Part shown: in pieces, positions 23,899 through 36,200 of the stretch | Numbering within the stretch: the first letter of the stretch is position 1 | How the letters are laid out: each line of letters opens with the position of its first letter | From: Artocarpus heterophyllus | Lineage: Eukaryota; Streptophyta; Magnoliopsida; Rosales; Moraceae | Direction: 5' to 3' | Assembly (NCBI GenBank): GCA_025403435.1 | Contig: CM046341.1 | Location: 5,279,462 to 5,343,461 of the forward strand | Length of the DNA stretch: 64,000 nucleotides | Program-made: the position numbers and the translations under genes | The notes under the pieces: generated by a model | What the model saw: the letters and a program-made list of their open reading frames with translations, nothing else | What the model was told of the DNA's origin: nothing | Databases searched by the model: none

Positions 23899-25029
23899 GG
23901 ACGCCTGAAGAAGGAAGCTTCAAGCCACTCAGAGCCTGATCCGCAATGAAATTTGGGATTTTGAATAGCAGAAAGAGAGAGAAGAGAGAGAGAGATATTG
24001 GGGGTATTTTGGGAATACAGAGGAAAGAAAAAGACGGTAACGCTTTTTTTTTATTATTTTCTTTTTGTTTCGAATTTTCTCTTTTGGTTTTTTTTTTTTT
24101 CCCGGTGAAATGTCGGCTTTAAACCGGCCAAGGAATTTTTTTTTTCTTTTTTTGTTTAATTACTGGGAGAAAAAAAAAAAAATTCCCGGGTTTTGGTTAG
24201 ATTAACGTGCGCTCCCGCCGAGGACAGCGTAAAAAACGGATGAATTTGGCTAATGTGCGCATGCTGAGAGTGAAAGACAGAAGGGAGTGATGGGGAAAGT
24301 TTGGCCAATGGAAGTGAGCCTGAGTCAACTATTCTTTTCGTGCAATATCACAAATATAACATCTTTAGATCATCTATTACAGCAGAAAACTCAACACTCT
24401 ATCAATTCAATTTTTGTTACCCATTTAAACTGAAATGAAATGGATTGAAATGCTATTACCAAACGGGCTATTAATCTTTGAACTTTTAAAATGTTCTAAA
24501 TTTATTCTCGCTCGATCAACTTGTTTCATAATAAAAATTTAATAATATTTTGTTTTAGTTTTAACTATTTTCATTAAAACATTGCAATATGGATGATATT
24601 CAATTAGCAGGTGATATTTTACATTTTTGTGCTAAGATCGGATGCATATGTTGTATTCTATTAATAAAATACTATATTTTCCCAAACATCACATGCATAT
24701 TCTGTTCAATTTTTAATAGTTAATGGATGAAAATGACTAAAACTAAAACAAAGCAATACATCGATAACAAGTCTGGGACATTTGGACTAAAAAAAGATTG
24801 CCAACAAAATTCGTGAACCATTTATGAAATTAACCTTAGAAAATTAGGTGACGTATTACTACTTTAACATGCCTCCAAATTTATTCCACGATTTTCTATA
24901 GTTTCTATTTATATCATATTTTGTTGATATATGAGTAGTCAATGTAAAACTCTAATATTCGTGTATAAATTTAAATGTGAGTTTTTTTTTTGTCATTCTT
25001 CGAAATTTCTTTTTAAAGTCTTATGTAAT
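23899..25029. other. ARIA upstream region and intergenic DNA
   Basis: This is the presumed ARIA leader and promoter side, with GA-rich sequence at 23970-24000 and long A/T tracts at 24040-24180. No clear TATA box that I would commit to, and no other gene. Confidence 0.5.
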
Positions 25030-25032
25030 TTA

Positions 25033-25197
25033 TAGGGTGTTTGGAAGAATAGGTGGTAACCATTTTTATTGTAGCATGTAAGAGTTTTATACTGTAACAT
25101 CTTTTTTTATTGTTCATGTAACATGTGAGAACTTTATACTGTTTATAACTAAGTTGTGATGGAAACTGAGTAGTGAGAACCACTACCAAACACCCTC
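25033..25197. mobile_element. MITE family A (Tourist-like), best-preserved copy
   Basis: Left end TAGGGTGTTTGG, right end CCAAACACCCTC, flanked by TTA on both sides (25030-25032 and 25198-25200). It holds two copies of the core GTAGCATGTAAGAGTTTTATACTG in slightly varied form. No coding capacity. Confidence 0.75.
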
Positions 25198-25712
25198 TTA
25201 AATTAGAAATCTTAAAAAAAACAATAACAATGGAAATAAAAATATAATGAATTAGAGGAGTGCATGACAAGCCTTCATGGTCCACCGTATCCAGAAGACG
25301 TGCTAAGGTGCAGGCGTGTCGAAAATAATTTAAAAAAAAAAAAAAGAAGAGAGAGAGTGAGATCCAGTACTTTTGTGAGGAAGTCTTGCATTGCTTTGTG
25401 TTATGAGATTTAAAAAATGGACTTATATTGTTATAAGGTGATGTATTATCATTTGTTTCGTACATAATATTGTATTATCTTATATTATATTATATTTTTA
25501 TATATAATATAATACAATGTAATACAATACAATATAGTTTGTCAAATATGAGTATTTTTCTTTTTTTTTTTAGATATGCATGTTCAAGCAATTTTGCATG
25601 CATTTATCTCTATAAATTTTTCTCAAGTGATTTAATGCAGTTTGTTGGGCTTATAAAACTTGGTGCTAACGGCTATTTATTATCCAACCAACATAAATGG
25701 ATTTATTAGTAA

Positions 25713-25820
25713 AGGGTCGTTTGGTTCAAGTATTTGAATGAAGATTTAAATTTTTATGAGAGAAAATACTGTAACAAAATAATTCAAACCGTAATTCGAG
25801 TATCGAAACAAACGGGCCCT
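25713..25820. mobile_element. MITE family B copy
   Basis: It starts AGGGTCGTTTGGTTCAAG and ends AACAAACGGGCCCT. The core is GAGAGAAAATACTGTAACA. About 108 bp, with inverted ends resembling Tourist elements. Confidence 0.6.
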
Positions 25821-25943
25821 AAGAGTACTGTAATATCACAATTAGCTAAACATTAAATTTAGTTAAAATCATGTTAAAAAATTATTTAAAACCAACATTT
25901 TATTGTTACCACGTTGATAAGCGTATTCAAATTAACAAACTTA

Positions 25944-26098
25944 TAGGGTGTTTGAAGTAGTAGTTCAAACTAATAATTTAAATTATGAATAATGTAAGGT
26001 TCTTACATACTACAATAAAAAACTACAGCATAAAGTTCTCGCATGCTATAGTTGTCAAACCCAAACGGATGGTTTAAACTACTTTCCCAAACATCCTA
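25944..26098. mobile_element. MITE family A (Tourist-like), bounded copy
   Basis: Left end TAGGGTGTTTGAA, right end CCCAAACATCCTA, flanked by TTA at 25941-25943 and 26099-26101. The core has TACAGCATAAAGTTCTCGCA. Target duplication and ends are directly visible. Confidence 0.75.
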
Positions 26099-26248
26099 TT
26101 AGTATTGCAGAAAATAAAATATAAGATTATGATCAATTTTTTAGTCATTTAGAAACATAGTTTATATCATAAAATTGTGGTTCAAACACTTTGTTCGTAT
26201 TTTTTCTGATAAAATTTAATTTTAATCTAATTTTAGTTCAAACACTTA

Positions 26249-26316
26249 ATTTAAACTGCATTGTCAAACTTCTCTTCATGAGATTTAAACTGCATTGTCA
26301 AACTTCTCTTCATGAG
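26249..26316. repeat. 34-bp perfect tandem duplication
   Basis: The unit beginning ATTTAAACTGCATTGTCAAA occurs at 26249 and 26283 with no visible difference, so it is recent. Confidence 0.9.
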
Positions 26317-26457
26317 AGAGACTGTAAATATATATAGAAAAATCTTTTTCATTTATATGGGATTAAAATCTTCTTACTTATAAAATAATAGGATCTAATC
26401 TAATTTATAAAGTACTTTTAGAAAATGACCTGCTATTTTATGAGTAACAAAATTTTT

Positions 26458-26625
26458 TAGGATGTTTCAGAGTATGGTTAGATAAAACCAACGGTTTTAA
26501 CTAAATTTTGTTAAAAATACTATAATATATAAGAGCTTTACATTGTAGCAATTTTTTACTTTTTTATTATAAAAAACTTTACATTATTTGTAAATTAAAA
26601 CCAATTGGTTCAGCCAAACAACTTA
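26458..26625. mobile_element. MITE family A copy
   Basis: It starts TAGGATGTTTCAG and ends CAGCCAAACAACTTA. The core contains TAAGAGCTTTACATTGTAGC. Boundaries are approximate. Confidence 0.5.
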
Positions 26626-27039
26626 TTAAGTTAAATAAAAGGGCTGGTATATATAAATTGTAGTAGGTGTATCTACCACACAATTCCACTTTAGGGTATA
26701 AACATTATGAAATTGGATACTATTGATTGATTTCTTGGTGCAAGGGATCTGAAGTTCGAAGGTGACGCGTGGCCGTTAGCCCATCGATTGCCAAACGATG
26801 GACTGAGTATGCACGTGAATGAATGACTTCGTGGACATGATTTTACAGAAGTGCTTATTATGGTCCGTCCAAGTTCACATGTCTGGCTTAATGTCGTGTA
26901 CACATTCGGACGAGAAAAGAGCTTTTGGCCCCATTATCATTGGTAACTATTTCCATGAGAAGACTTCCCACTAGCGTCACCAAACGGAAGCTCAAACTTC
27001 TAATCTCTGTAGATTACTTGAGAGTAAACACAACTTTTA

Positions 27040-27217
27040 TAAGATGTTTGGGAGTATTAGTTAGAATCAATAGTTTAAACTAATTTTGATTGAAAATATT
27101 ATAATATATGAGAGCTTTACACTATAACATATATATTTTTTATACTGTAATATGTAAGAGTTTTACATTGTAGCAATCAAAAGTTTCAGTACAATATCAT
27201 ATTGCCAAACACTACAG
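27040..27217. mobile_element. MITE family A copy with doubled core
   Basis: It starts TAAGATGTTTGGG and ends TTGCCAAACACTA. The core motif GAGAGCTTTACACTATAAC is followed by a second, AAGAGTTTTACATTGTAGC. Confidence 0.55.
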
Positions 27218-28603
27218 TAAACTACCTCCTTGATGGTAATTATTTGGCCATGCTTATTGAAAAATTGGGGGTCTGCTTTTGTCATCGTCTAAAAACATTC
27301 CAACTACGCGAACCAACTGGCAAGTTTAGGGAATCCGATGATGATTACAGAATTAAAATAAAGAAATTTTGGTTGCTTTCAACTTTGAAGTTAAAGAAAA
27401 AGCGCAAAAACAAGAGTGAAAGATACAGAAAGTGGGTCGTGATTAATGGCCCGTTTCAATAATACTTTGGGCCCCATTTCCAGTGGGCAGATAGTGGACC
27501 AAACCCACTGTCTTGTCCTTCACAATCCATTATTCATTTAGGAACATGACTTGACAAAAAAATTGTACAAACGAACTTTATCCTAGCGTTTTTTTTGTGA
27601 CAAAATTTAGATTTAGATTTAATATTTTATATTCAAACCTTAGTTGGAGCTAAGTTCTTGAAGGGTTAAGAAAATTAGAAATATACTCAATTAACTATAA
27701 GAATTCTCTTATTTTAAATTAGTCTATAAAATAGGAAAAAAAAAATGTTCCGGAACATTAGGAGCAAAAATCTTACACTATTTAAGAAACGACGTAAAGA
27801 TTTACGTTCTCTGGTTAGAGAATCATTCATTTATATTTCCTTTCAAAATTTACATTTCATGTCTACGAAATCAGATATCTGATTATGCAGTGGTAACTAT
27901 TTATTGTTGATAGTCATAAGTTAAAAGTTTATAGTCTTCTTTTTAGCAATATGGGCACTTATAGTTGTTGAGTGGGTTGCGTGCCCGACTCAACTTTTAA
28001 ATTATTAATTTTTGTCTACAAATGCATTTGTTTTACATAAAAAAAAATTATAGCTATATTCCAACTAAAAAATTAAAATATTTTATTGTGTCGTCATTTA
28101 AAAAATATGATTTATACCTCTACTTAATAATTAAAACATATAATTACGTTTGCATGCAATAAAAATAATCAACAATTTTTATATAGTGTCAACTGACAAA
28201 AACTTCTAGCTCCACTACGGCCAAAAAGGATCAAGTAGGAATTTTGATGCATAGCTTAGAAAACGAGATGGACAACATGCATTCTTGAATCATAAAAATA
28301 AAATAAAATAAAATAAAGAATATTTTCAAAATTTGTTTTCAATTTGATTCTTAAATAATAATAAAAAAAACCCCAAAGGCATATCCTTAAATCTATCGAT
28401 ATAATATACATATATATTCCTCAAACAAACACATCTTCAAAAGATGCACATTGAACAATGTAAGGAGAATTTAATGTAGAAATGAATCCCCCACGCCATT
28501 AATTCTAACAACTACCTTTATTAAATAATAAAAAAAAAACACACACACACACAACCCTTTATTTCATTCGTTGTTGACTCAATTCCCGCCAGTCTCACTA
28601 TGA

Positions 28604-28722
28604 ACATGTTTGGTTTGAGTATTTGAATAAAATATTTAAATAAAGATTTAAATTTTTTTTGAGAGAAAATACTGTAGCAAAATGATTCAAACGGTGATTC
28701 GAACTACGAAACAAACGCAACC
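28604..28722. mobile_element. MITE family B copy
   Basis: It reads ACATGTTTGGTTTGAGTATT at the left and GAACTACGAAACAAACGC at the right. The core is GAGAGAAAATACTGTAGCAA. It is in the same orientation as the 25713 copy. Confidence 0.6.
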
Positions 28723-28900
28723 TATAGTGTTTGCCGTCCCATACCTTCTTTAGATACTTCCCATATTTTTTTTCCTCTGGATTAAAAAAATAATAATTAT
28801 AGCTTTTTCGAGTGATGCTATGATAAAAAAATCCCATAAGACCCTTTTTTTAATCTTAGGATTAAACTCAACCGTACATGTCACACGGATCTATACAATC

Positions 28901-29018
28901 ATATGTTTGGTAGAGTATTAAAATCACTGTTGAATTATTTTGCTACAGTATTTTCTCTGATAAAAATTTAAATCTTCGTTCAAATGTTTTATTCAAATAC
29001 TTAAACCAAACGTGTCCT
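28901..29018. mobile_element. MITE family B copy, opposite orientation
   Basis: It contains the reverse complement of the core, TTTTGCTACAGTATTTTCTC, between ATATGTTTGG and AAACCAAACGTGTCC. It sits under 200 bp from the previous copy in inverted orientation. Confidence 0.6.
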
Positions 29019-30085
29019 ATGTATATTCCCACACAAAATCCATCTCCCCTTTAAATGTCTGACTCGTCTCTCAAAAAATAAAAAATAAAAAATAAAATAA
29101 CTGAGTTGGAACAAAAAAAAATCCTACACCCACCACCAGTCTTGCCACCATGGGGGTCACCCAGCCGTGGGATCCAGCGACCCACAATGGTCCGTCACGG
29201 ACCAGCTGCCTTGTTCATACATGTCTGGGTTTTCTCCTCCGTCGTCGGTAAACACCTAGCCTTGTCAGCCTGCTCGCAAGAAAAGTGATTAACGAACAGA
29301 ACAAATGGACCCCCCACGAAGAAAAATTTGCTGGTCATCTTTTTGTTGGTTTTCTTTTTCATTTTCAATAACTTTCTCTGGAAAGGAGGATTGTTGGTTT
29401 CAATCAAAATGAAAGATCATCTCTTAAAAAAATTGAAAATCAACATCATTGGGTGGGGATATATGAGCATTTATATTTCTGGGATTAGAATTGCAACCCA
29501 TCACCTATGTTTTTTTCTTTTTAAGGTAGATTTCTTTTTTAATTGTTTGTGCGGACTTTGTGAATTCAATGAACTTAATTTTCAAGTATTCAATATACCA
29601 TTCGAGAACAACAATTTCAGAAAAGAAAAGGTAGGAGGAGAAAATGGGTTTGGATGTTTGGAGAGATTATGAGGTAAAAGAGAAGCAGATCATGCCGCCT
29701 TGGAAATTTTGGTAGGGCGTAGGCCATAGTGGGTAGTTTCGCACCGCCATCAAGGTAGGTTTGCTGCGCCGTTTAAGAGGGGCCGTCGATAGTGGATTTG
29801 TGCAGCTGTAGGGTGTGGGCTTCTCTTTCACCGCGGCGGGCAATGTCTGGAATTACCGATCTAAGATGTACAGTGAGATTTTCTTTATAAACCAGCTTTG
29901 ATATTTTATGGAAGACAACTTCTGAATTTTCATTAGCAACAGAAAAAGTTATTCTATTTTTTTTTAGGTTATAATTGTGTGTGATAAAGACTATAATAAA
30001 TCTTTCAAATCTTGACTAAGATATAAAATTGCCTTTTGGATTGTCTCTTATAGATAGGACCCTTGTAAGGGTCTTGTTGTAGCAA

Positions 30086-31330
30086 TTTTTTTTTTTTTTT
30101 TTTGAAATAACGAACTTCATTTTCATTAATAAAAGTATAAATGAAGTCGTTTAGGCCGTCTAATAAAGGCAAAGATTACCCTCGATCAATGCTGGTTCCA
30201 TTCATGATGCGACAAGTGGAGAATATAATTAAAACCAAAGGGACATAAAACAAGTGTGTGAACTGAAAAAGGGACACCACGTGACATAGAGCACATCAAA
30301 GGCTCATTATAGCAGCTCATCGATTGGCAAAACCAATCGATAAAACCTAAGATCTTCGTAGAGAAGACAAAAATGGCTTGGACTAAATAAATACCTAGCC
30401 GAATATAAATTACCTGGACTAGATACAAATCCAGCCAAACATAACTACATATCTCACTCTTAACGAGCAGGAGAATCACATACAAAATGTCCGGAGACGA
30501 GAATACCATCTCCATTGTTAAAAACCAGTCCAAAACAACACAAAGATAATGCAATACACACAAAGACCAAGGCGATAACTACACTGCCTTTATTAATACA
30601 ACTACATGGCCACTACAATAATCCTAGCACTGAAGTCTGTCTCCATCTGCCTCCCAGACGCTCGAAGCTCGCTCTTTTGGCCAACTCTCCTGCTGAGGCA
30701 GCTATCTTCCTCATTGTCGTCTTCCCCTCAGCAAGCCACAGGTGCAGAAGCCCCCTCCACCCCCGGTGGCCTGAGCCCTTCTCGGCCCTCAACGCCAACA
30801 TCGTGCAGGAGGCAGTAACGCCAGCCACCCATTGGAGGAAAAACAAAGCCTCTCTATTGCTTCCACGGCTAGGCCAGAACCACCACACCCAGCTACCACC
30901 AGCGGCACGAACTCCTCTGGGCACTTTAACGCTGGTGATGAATGGACGACAGCATCTCTAGCCCAAACTGTGCCTGAGTCAAAATACCCTAGTTCCTCTG
31001 TTGCCCCTCCACCCCAGCTCAACTCCGGAAGAGTTCCTCGTAGCCCATGCTCGCCGCAGACAGCCCCTCCCTCTTTGGAGTCGAATGCTGCATGGTAGCT
31101 ATCCACCATGTCCATTTCTGCACCCAGCTCCGGCTACGTCAGACGCCGCCTCTTCTGGCTTCACGAACGACACCACCATGTAGATCCCTTGTCGGCCACT
31201 TATTTTACCAAGCAAAAGAGCCAATGGGCTAGCGATCGGATAATCTCCCTCTGTTTCACCTTGAGGACTCTCTATTCGCTCTCAAAAAGTCAAGCAACGC
31301 GTCTCTCCAATTCCATTATTTTTTGAATGT
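30086..31330 (-). mobile_element. Possible LINE-derived insertion with a poly(A) tail
   Basis: On the minus strand the segment ends AATGAAGTTCGTTATTTC followed by 18 A residues (plus-strand T run 30086-30103), the 3' end style of plant L1-type LINEs. The upstream part (30640-31250) is much more GC-rich than the surroundings and contains several short frames on both strands but no recognisable reverse transcriptase. The 5' limit and target duplication could not be found. It could instead be a processed transcript or another retroposon. Confidence 0.4.
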
Positions 31331-33170
31331 ACCGTGTAATCTATTTTCAACCATTGAATAACGAAAATAAACCATTTCCAATAGTTAAAAATATTGTTTT
31401 TAACTAAAAATTAATAAGTTTTTCGACGATAAAAACCTTTTCTTTGTATAATTTTAAAATACAAGCTTGCATTGAAATAATTAAACGTACCACATTTTTT
31501 AAGCAAAATTTTACTTTTTTTTTAAAAGAACGACTAACATAATATTAGCTTGTGCAATCAATGGTGATTCTCTGTAAATTATTGATTGTAGAAGATAGAA
31601 GTCTTCTTTTTGGAACCAAATGTCGTCATTGCTCTAATGTTCTTAGATTTTGAAACAAAGTGACTCATACCCTTGCGCAAAGGGTGGTTGTTATTATTAT
31701 TGTTGTTGTTGTTGTCGTCGTCATTATCTTTTTTTGGGAAAGGGTGTCTATTGCTATTGTTTATTTTTATTATTATTATTTTCAGCTCTCGGATACAAGA
31801 GTCTCCTCTTCGTTGAATTTAACCCCATCAATCTAAAACCTTTCCCAAAAAATATAATTAATAAGAAAAAACTATAATAGAAAATTAAAACAAATATTAA
31901 ACAAAACACATAAAACAAAAACCTATACTGATTTATTCATTTTTTGATATTAGTTGTATTTATTTTCTTTTATAATTTTCATAAAACAATTTGGGGTTCA
32001 TTAATAAAAGGGTAAATTGAAAATTTCATGTCGTAAACACAAGCCCACGGTACAAAAGTTATGTTTTCAAAAGTTGCAAGATACCATTTAATATTTTTTA
32101 AACAATATGATATCTATTGTCGAGTCACCAAGTTAGGTATGGTCAAGTAATGGGCCCGGAAAAAGCCCAAGACAAGATCCCAAGCACTAGGAGAAAAGAT
32201 TATTTTGTATTTTGAAATTAAAAATATGCTTAAAGGGTAAGAGATTGACCTATCTCGAGTATTATAAATAAAGACCAGTTTAGAGAACAATCTAAGTCCA
32301 ATTTTTAGGCACTAACTCTTTGTATTTATCTTTTCTCATTATGAAACTCTACAACTTGAGAAAACCTATAATAGATATAACCTTCAATTAAAGTGAACTA
32401 TTCTAAATTATCGTATTATACTATTGCTTTCTTTGTTGCTTTACTTATTTTATTTGTGAGTAATTGTTGCAGCGAGAAAATTGAGAGATTTGAATTAGAC
32501 AAATTTTGGTAGTCATTATGATATATTTTTTTTGAAATACCAAACACCAAAATTGATAATTTATTTCTCTCTTCACTAGGAACATAATGAAAAAAAAATC
32601 ATCTTAATTAGATATTAAATAAAGAAATTATGACTTTTTTTTCTCAAATATAAGAGAGAGAATTTTAAATTTTACTGTAGCAGAGATATCCGAGTATCAA
32701 AAATTTAAAGAAAACAGAATTTTAAAAGGTTAAATTTTTAATACTTAAAAAATTTAAATTTTATAATAAATAAATACAAATTTAAAAAAATTTTAATACT
32801 TTAATTTAAATTTAAACCTATTGAGTATTAAAGGCACTCAAAACAAACGAATCCAACATTTTTCCAAATCGATGAAAGAAAAAGGTCGTATTTTTTTTGA
32901 TAACTCGACCGAACAGAGAAAGGACATAATTACCTGCTACAACAGTTACGGTTACTGTACTGTTCGTAACATAAGAACAACAATAACTGCCGCCCACGTG
33001 TTTCTTCATTTTTTATTTTTCATTGTTTTTTTAATTTATTTTATTTTCTTCCCGCGTAACTTCCACCTGATAGTTAAAAACAAAACAAAACAAAACAAAA
33101 CTGAGAGTTTGATAAATCACAATACCTTCCTCTTCCCCAACTCCATCTTCTGTTCCTTTCTTGCATGGCT
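31331..33170. other. Intergenic; trinucleotide repeat, possible LTR fragment, palindrome-family fragment
   Basis: An imperfect TTA/TTG/TCG triplet run lies at 31686-31722. The part at about 32105-32500 has a TATA-like ATTATAAATAAAGACC and LTR-like texture but no bounded ends. A fragment of the palindromic element found at 49.5 kb lies at 32555-32700. No gene is seen. Confidence 0.45.
32555..32700. repeat. Partial copy of the palindromic element at 49.5-50.3 kb
   Basis: It shares TTATTTCTCTCTTCACTAGG, AACATAATGAAAAAAAAATC and AAATATAAGAGAGAGAATTT with each arm of the palindrome at 49516-50304. Only one arm's inner part is present here. Confidence 0.65.
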
Positions 33171-33175
33171 CACCC

Positions 33176-33240
33176 TTATATAGCTAGGCCCATTAAACTC
33201 TCTCTCTCTCCTCTCTCTTTCTCTCTCTAAAACCTCTCTG
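33176..33240 (+). promoter_or_regulatory. TATA box and CT-rich leader of the malectin-like LRR gene
   Basis: TTATATAG lies at 33177-33184, about 115 bp before the ATG. It is followed by a CT-rich stretch (33200-33237) typical of plant leaders. AGGCCCA at 33186-33192 resembles a site II element. Confidence 0.65.
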
Positions 33241-33292
33241 TTTTTCTTCTGTTCTCTTTCAGTTTCATGCATATCCCAATCCCTCCCCAACA

Positions 33293-36200
33293 ATGTCCTC
33301 CTTCATCTTCTTCCTCTTTCTTTCTCTCCTCTCTATCTTCCCCCTCTATCTCTCTCAACCCAAAGGTAATTCCATTTTTTTCTTGAAAAAACTTTTTTTT
33401 TTCCAATTTTATTAATCTAATATATATGTATATATATATTTGTTTTTTAAAGGGATTTTGATCGACTGTGGCGCGACCACGGAATCTGTAATAGACGGCC
33501 GTCGATGGCTGTCCGACGAAGGATTCGTCACCGGCGGGACCCCCAAGAACGTGACCGACCCCGTGCTCGTGCCCTCGCTCTCGACCGTCCGATCGTTCCC
33601 GAACGATCCCGGCCGCAAGTTCTGCTACACCGCGCGGGTGTACCGCGGGGCAAAGTACATGGTTCGGACAACGTACTTCTACGGCGGGATCAACGGCCGA
33701 GATTCGCCTCCGGTGTTCGATCAGATGGTGGACGGCACGCTCTGGAGCGTGGTCAATACGACGTCGGATTACGCCAACGGGATGTTGTCGTATTACGAGG
33801 GGATTTTTCTTGCTCAGGGGAATACAATGAGCGTTTGTATTGGGGCTAATTCGTATACGGATTCTGAACCGTTTATCTCGGCTTTGGAGTTTGTGATTTT
33901 GGATGATTCTTTGTATAATTCGACGGATTTCAAGAACTTTGGACTTCATTTGGTTGAGAGGACAAGTTTTGGGTATAATGGATCTGTAATCAGGTATTTT
34001 TAACAACTATTTATTTATTTAAAACCATTTTTTCAAATTTTTTGATGCTTGAATGATTAATGCTCAGTACTAGGGTTTAAGCAATTATACCATTTTTGTT
34101 CCTTTTTCGTGTGTTAATGATTACGTATGGAACAAGAATTAAGAGAACATTTTAATGTTATTAGAAGTTTTTCTTTTTTAATTACCAACTTTTTAATGTT
34201 GTTTTTGATGCTTGATGATTAATGTTCAGTTGGGTTTAAGAAATCTTTTGAATTCATGGACATTTTTTCTGTTGATCATTAAAGTTTGTCGGCAATTTGA
34301 GTATTCTCTCGGTTAAAAGATTCTTATTTCTCTGTTCCTTAATGTTAAATGCTGAGAAAAAGAATCAATAACAATACAGTGGACAATATCTTAGCTTTAT
34401 TTTTATATTTGCAGTCTAATTTTTTGTTTGAGTGCTAATGAATTCTGCTTCTTGAGTAAGATAATTGAGAAATGTAGAATCATGTAGAGAAAATAATTGA
34501 AATTTAATTATTAGCTGGGAAGATTTAGTGACATCTAACTATCTTTATCACAGGCTTCAATTTCTTTAAAGCTTCACTAAAACCAATTTTCAACATAGAG
34601 TGAATTCTGTTCTAGATTGTAACCGCTGTAGATTTCCATATTCTAGCTTTTATTCAACTTAGTTTTGTTTAGTAAAATACAGAAGTCTGTTCAATTTCTA
34701 AATCTGAATGTTTCATGTCACCAGATATCCCAATGACAAATTTGACCGGTTTTGGGAGCCATTCGGAGAAAAGAATTCCACCTTGGCAACTAGCAGAAAC
34801 ATATCTGTTTCTGGTTTTTGGAATGTCCCCCCTTTGAAAATCTTTGAGACCGGGCTGACGGCTGGCCAAACAGAACCCTTGGAGTTGAATTGGCCAGTTG
34901 TGTCCCTTCCGGATACTAAGTACTACATTGCTTTGTACTTTGCTGATAGCATTAATTCATTATCAGCCAACTCGAGAGTGTTTAACATAAGCATCAACGG
35001 CATCATGTGTTACCGCGATCTGAATGTAACTCCGGCAGGCATTGTTGTGTTTGCAACTCAGTGGCCTCTTTCTGGTCCCACAAGCATCACCTTGACCCCT
35101 TCTCTTCAATCAAATTCTGGTCCTTTGATTAATGGGGGGGAGATATTCGAAGTTCTTCCTCTCGGAGGAAGAACTCTTACCCGAGATGGTATGTTTTATA
35201 GAAACTTGGATTTTGCCTTGCAAAAATCTAGGTCCTATTTGTTTCATAGGTTTTACCATAATTTATACTTAGTGTTTTCTCTAAAAGAAAAATTGAATTT
35301 TTGTTTATACTTTCTGTTTCAAAATGCAAACCAAATGGGCCATAAGCATTTGTGATAATTCAGTGAAACGGCCACTTGATGGGAATTGTTGTCTCATTTG
35401 TTGCTAAAGTTGCCATTTCTTAACAATAATTTACATGTCTTATCACAGTAATTGCTTTGGTACAATTGAAGGATAGTCTTGAAAACCCTCCAATTGATTG
35501 GAACGGTGATCCTTGTCTGCCTCGTCAGTATTCGTGGACCAGCATTACATGCTCTGATGGCCCCCGGATCCGTGTACTTACTCTGTGAGTTTTACTTCTT
35601 TTAGACTGTATACTACAAATTTGAATTTTATGCTGCATAGAGAACTTACTTGTTGCTTTCTTCCATTTCAGAAACTTGACAGGCATGGGCCTTTCTGGAA
35701 CATTATCACCTGGAATTGCCAATATGACTGCACTGAAGGACATGTGAGCTATTAAACATTTATAAACTCACTTACAAGAACTTAAGACTCAATAATGTGC
35801 TCATTTACAATCTCATGCTTTTTTGACAGTTGGCTTGGGAATAACAGTTTATCAGGATCAATTCCTGATCTCAGTTCTTTAAAGAGGCTAGAGACACTGT
35901 AAGTTACTGAATCTCATGATTTTGATCATAATTCATTGAGAAAACGAATTTGAAGGTGCTGGATTTTGTTATTGGAAAAAATGATAAGTAATTTCTTCTG
36001 GGTTTTCTTGTTTGGATTTGTTCTGCTGCTATACCTTTTCTTATCATGACATGTTTCGGGGAATATGGCGCTTGGCTTTCTGAACCCTTTTTCTTCTGCA
36101 ATTTTAGGCGTTTGGAAGATAATCAGCTCAGCGGCGAAATTCCCTCATCCCTTGGGGACATTGCTGGCTTGCGAGAACTGTAAGTCTTATTCTCATTGGA

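Larger units (their letters stand above)
27223..30085. other. Intergenic; two family B MITEs, otherwise unrecognised
   Basis: No gene supported. The segments at about 29130-29290 and 29650-29880 are GC-richer and may be decayed retroelement or captured sequence. An (AC)n run lies near 28539-28553 and (AAAAT)n near 28295-28318. Confidence 0.5.

Noticed and set aside
30515..31326. Several 60-148-codon frames in the GC-rich part near 30.5-31.3 kb
   Set aside because: They overlap on both strands, none resembles a known protein, and the region looks retroposon-derived.
33505..33849. Overlapping frames on both strands in malectin-like exon 2
   Set aside because: They arise from the high GC content of this exon. 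The malectin-like frame joins cleanly across nine exons.
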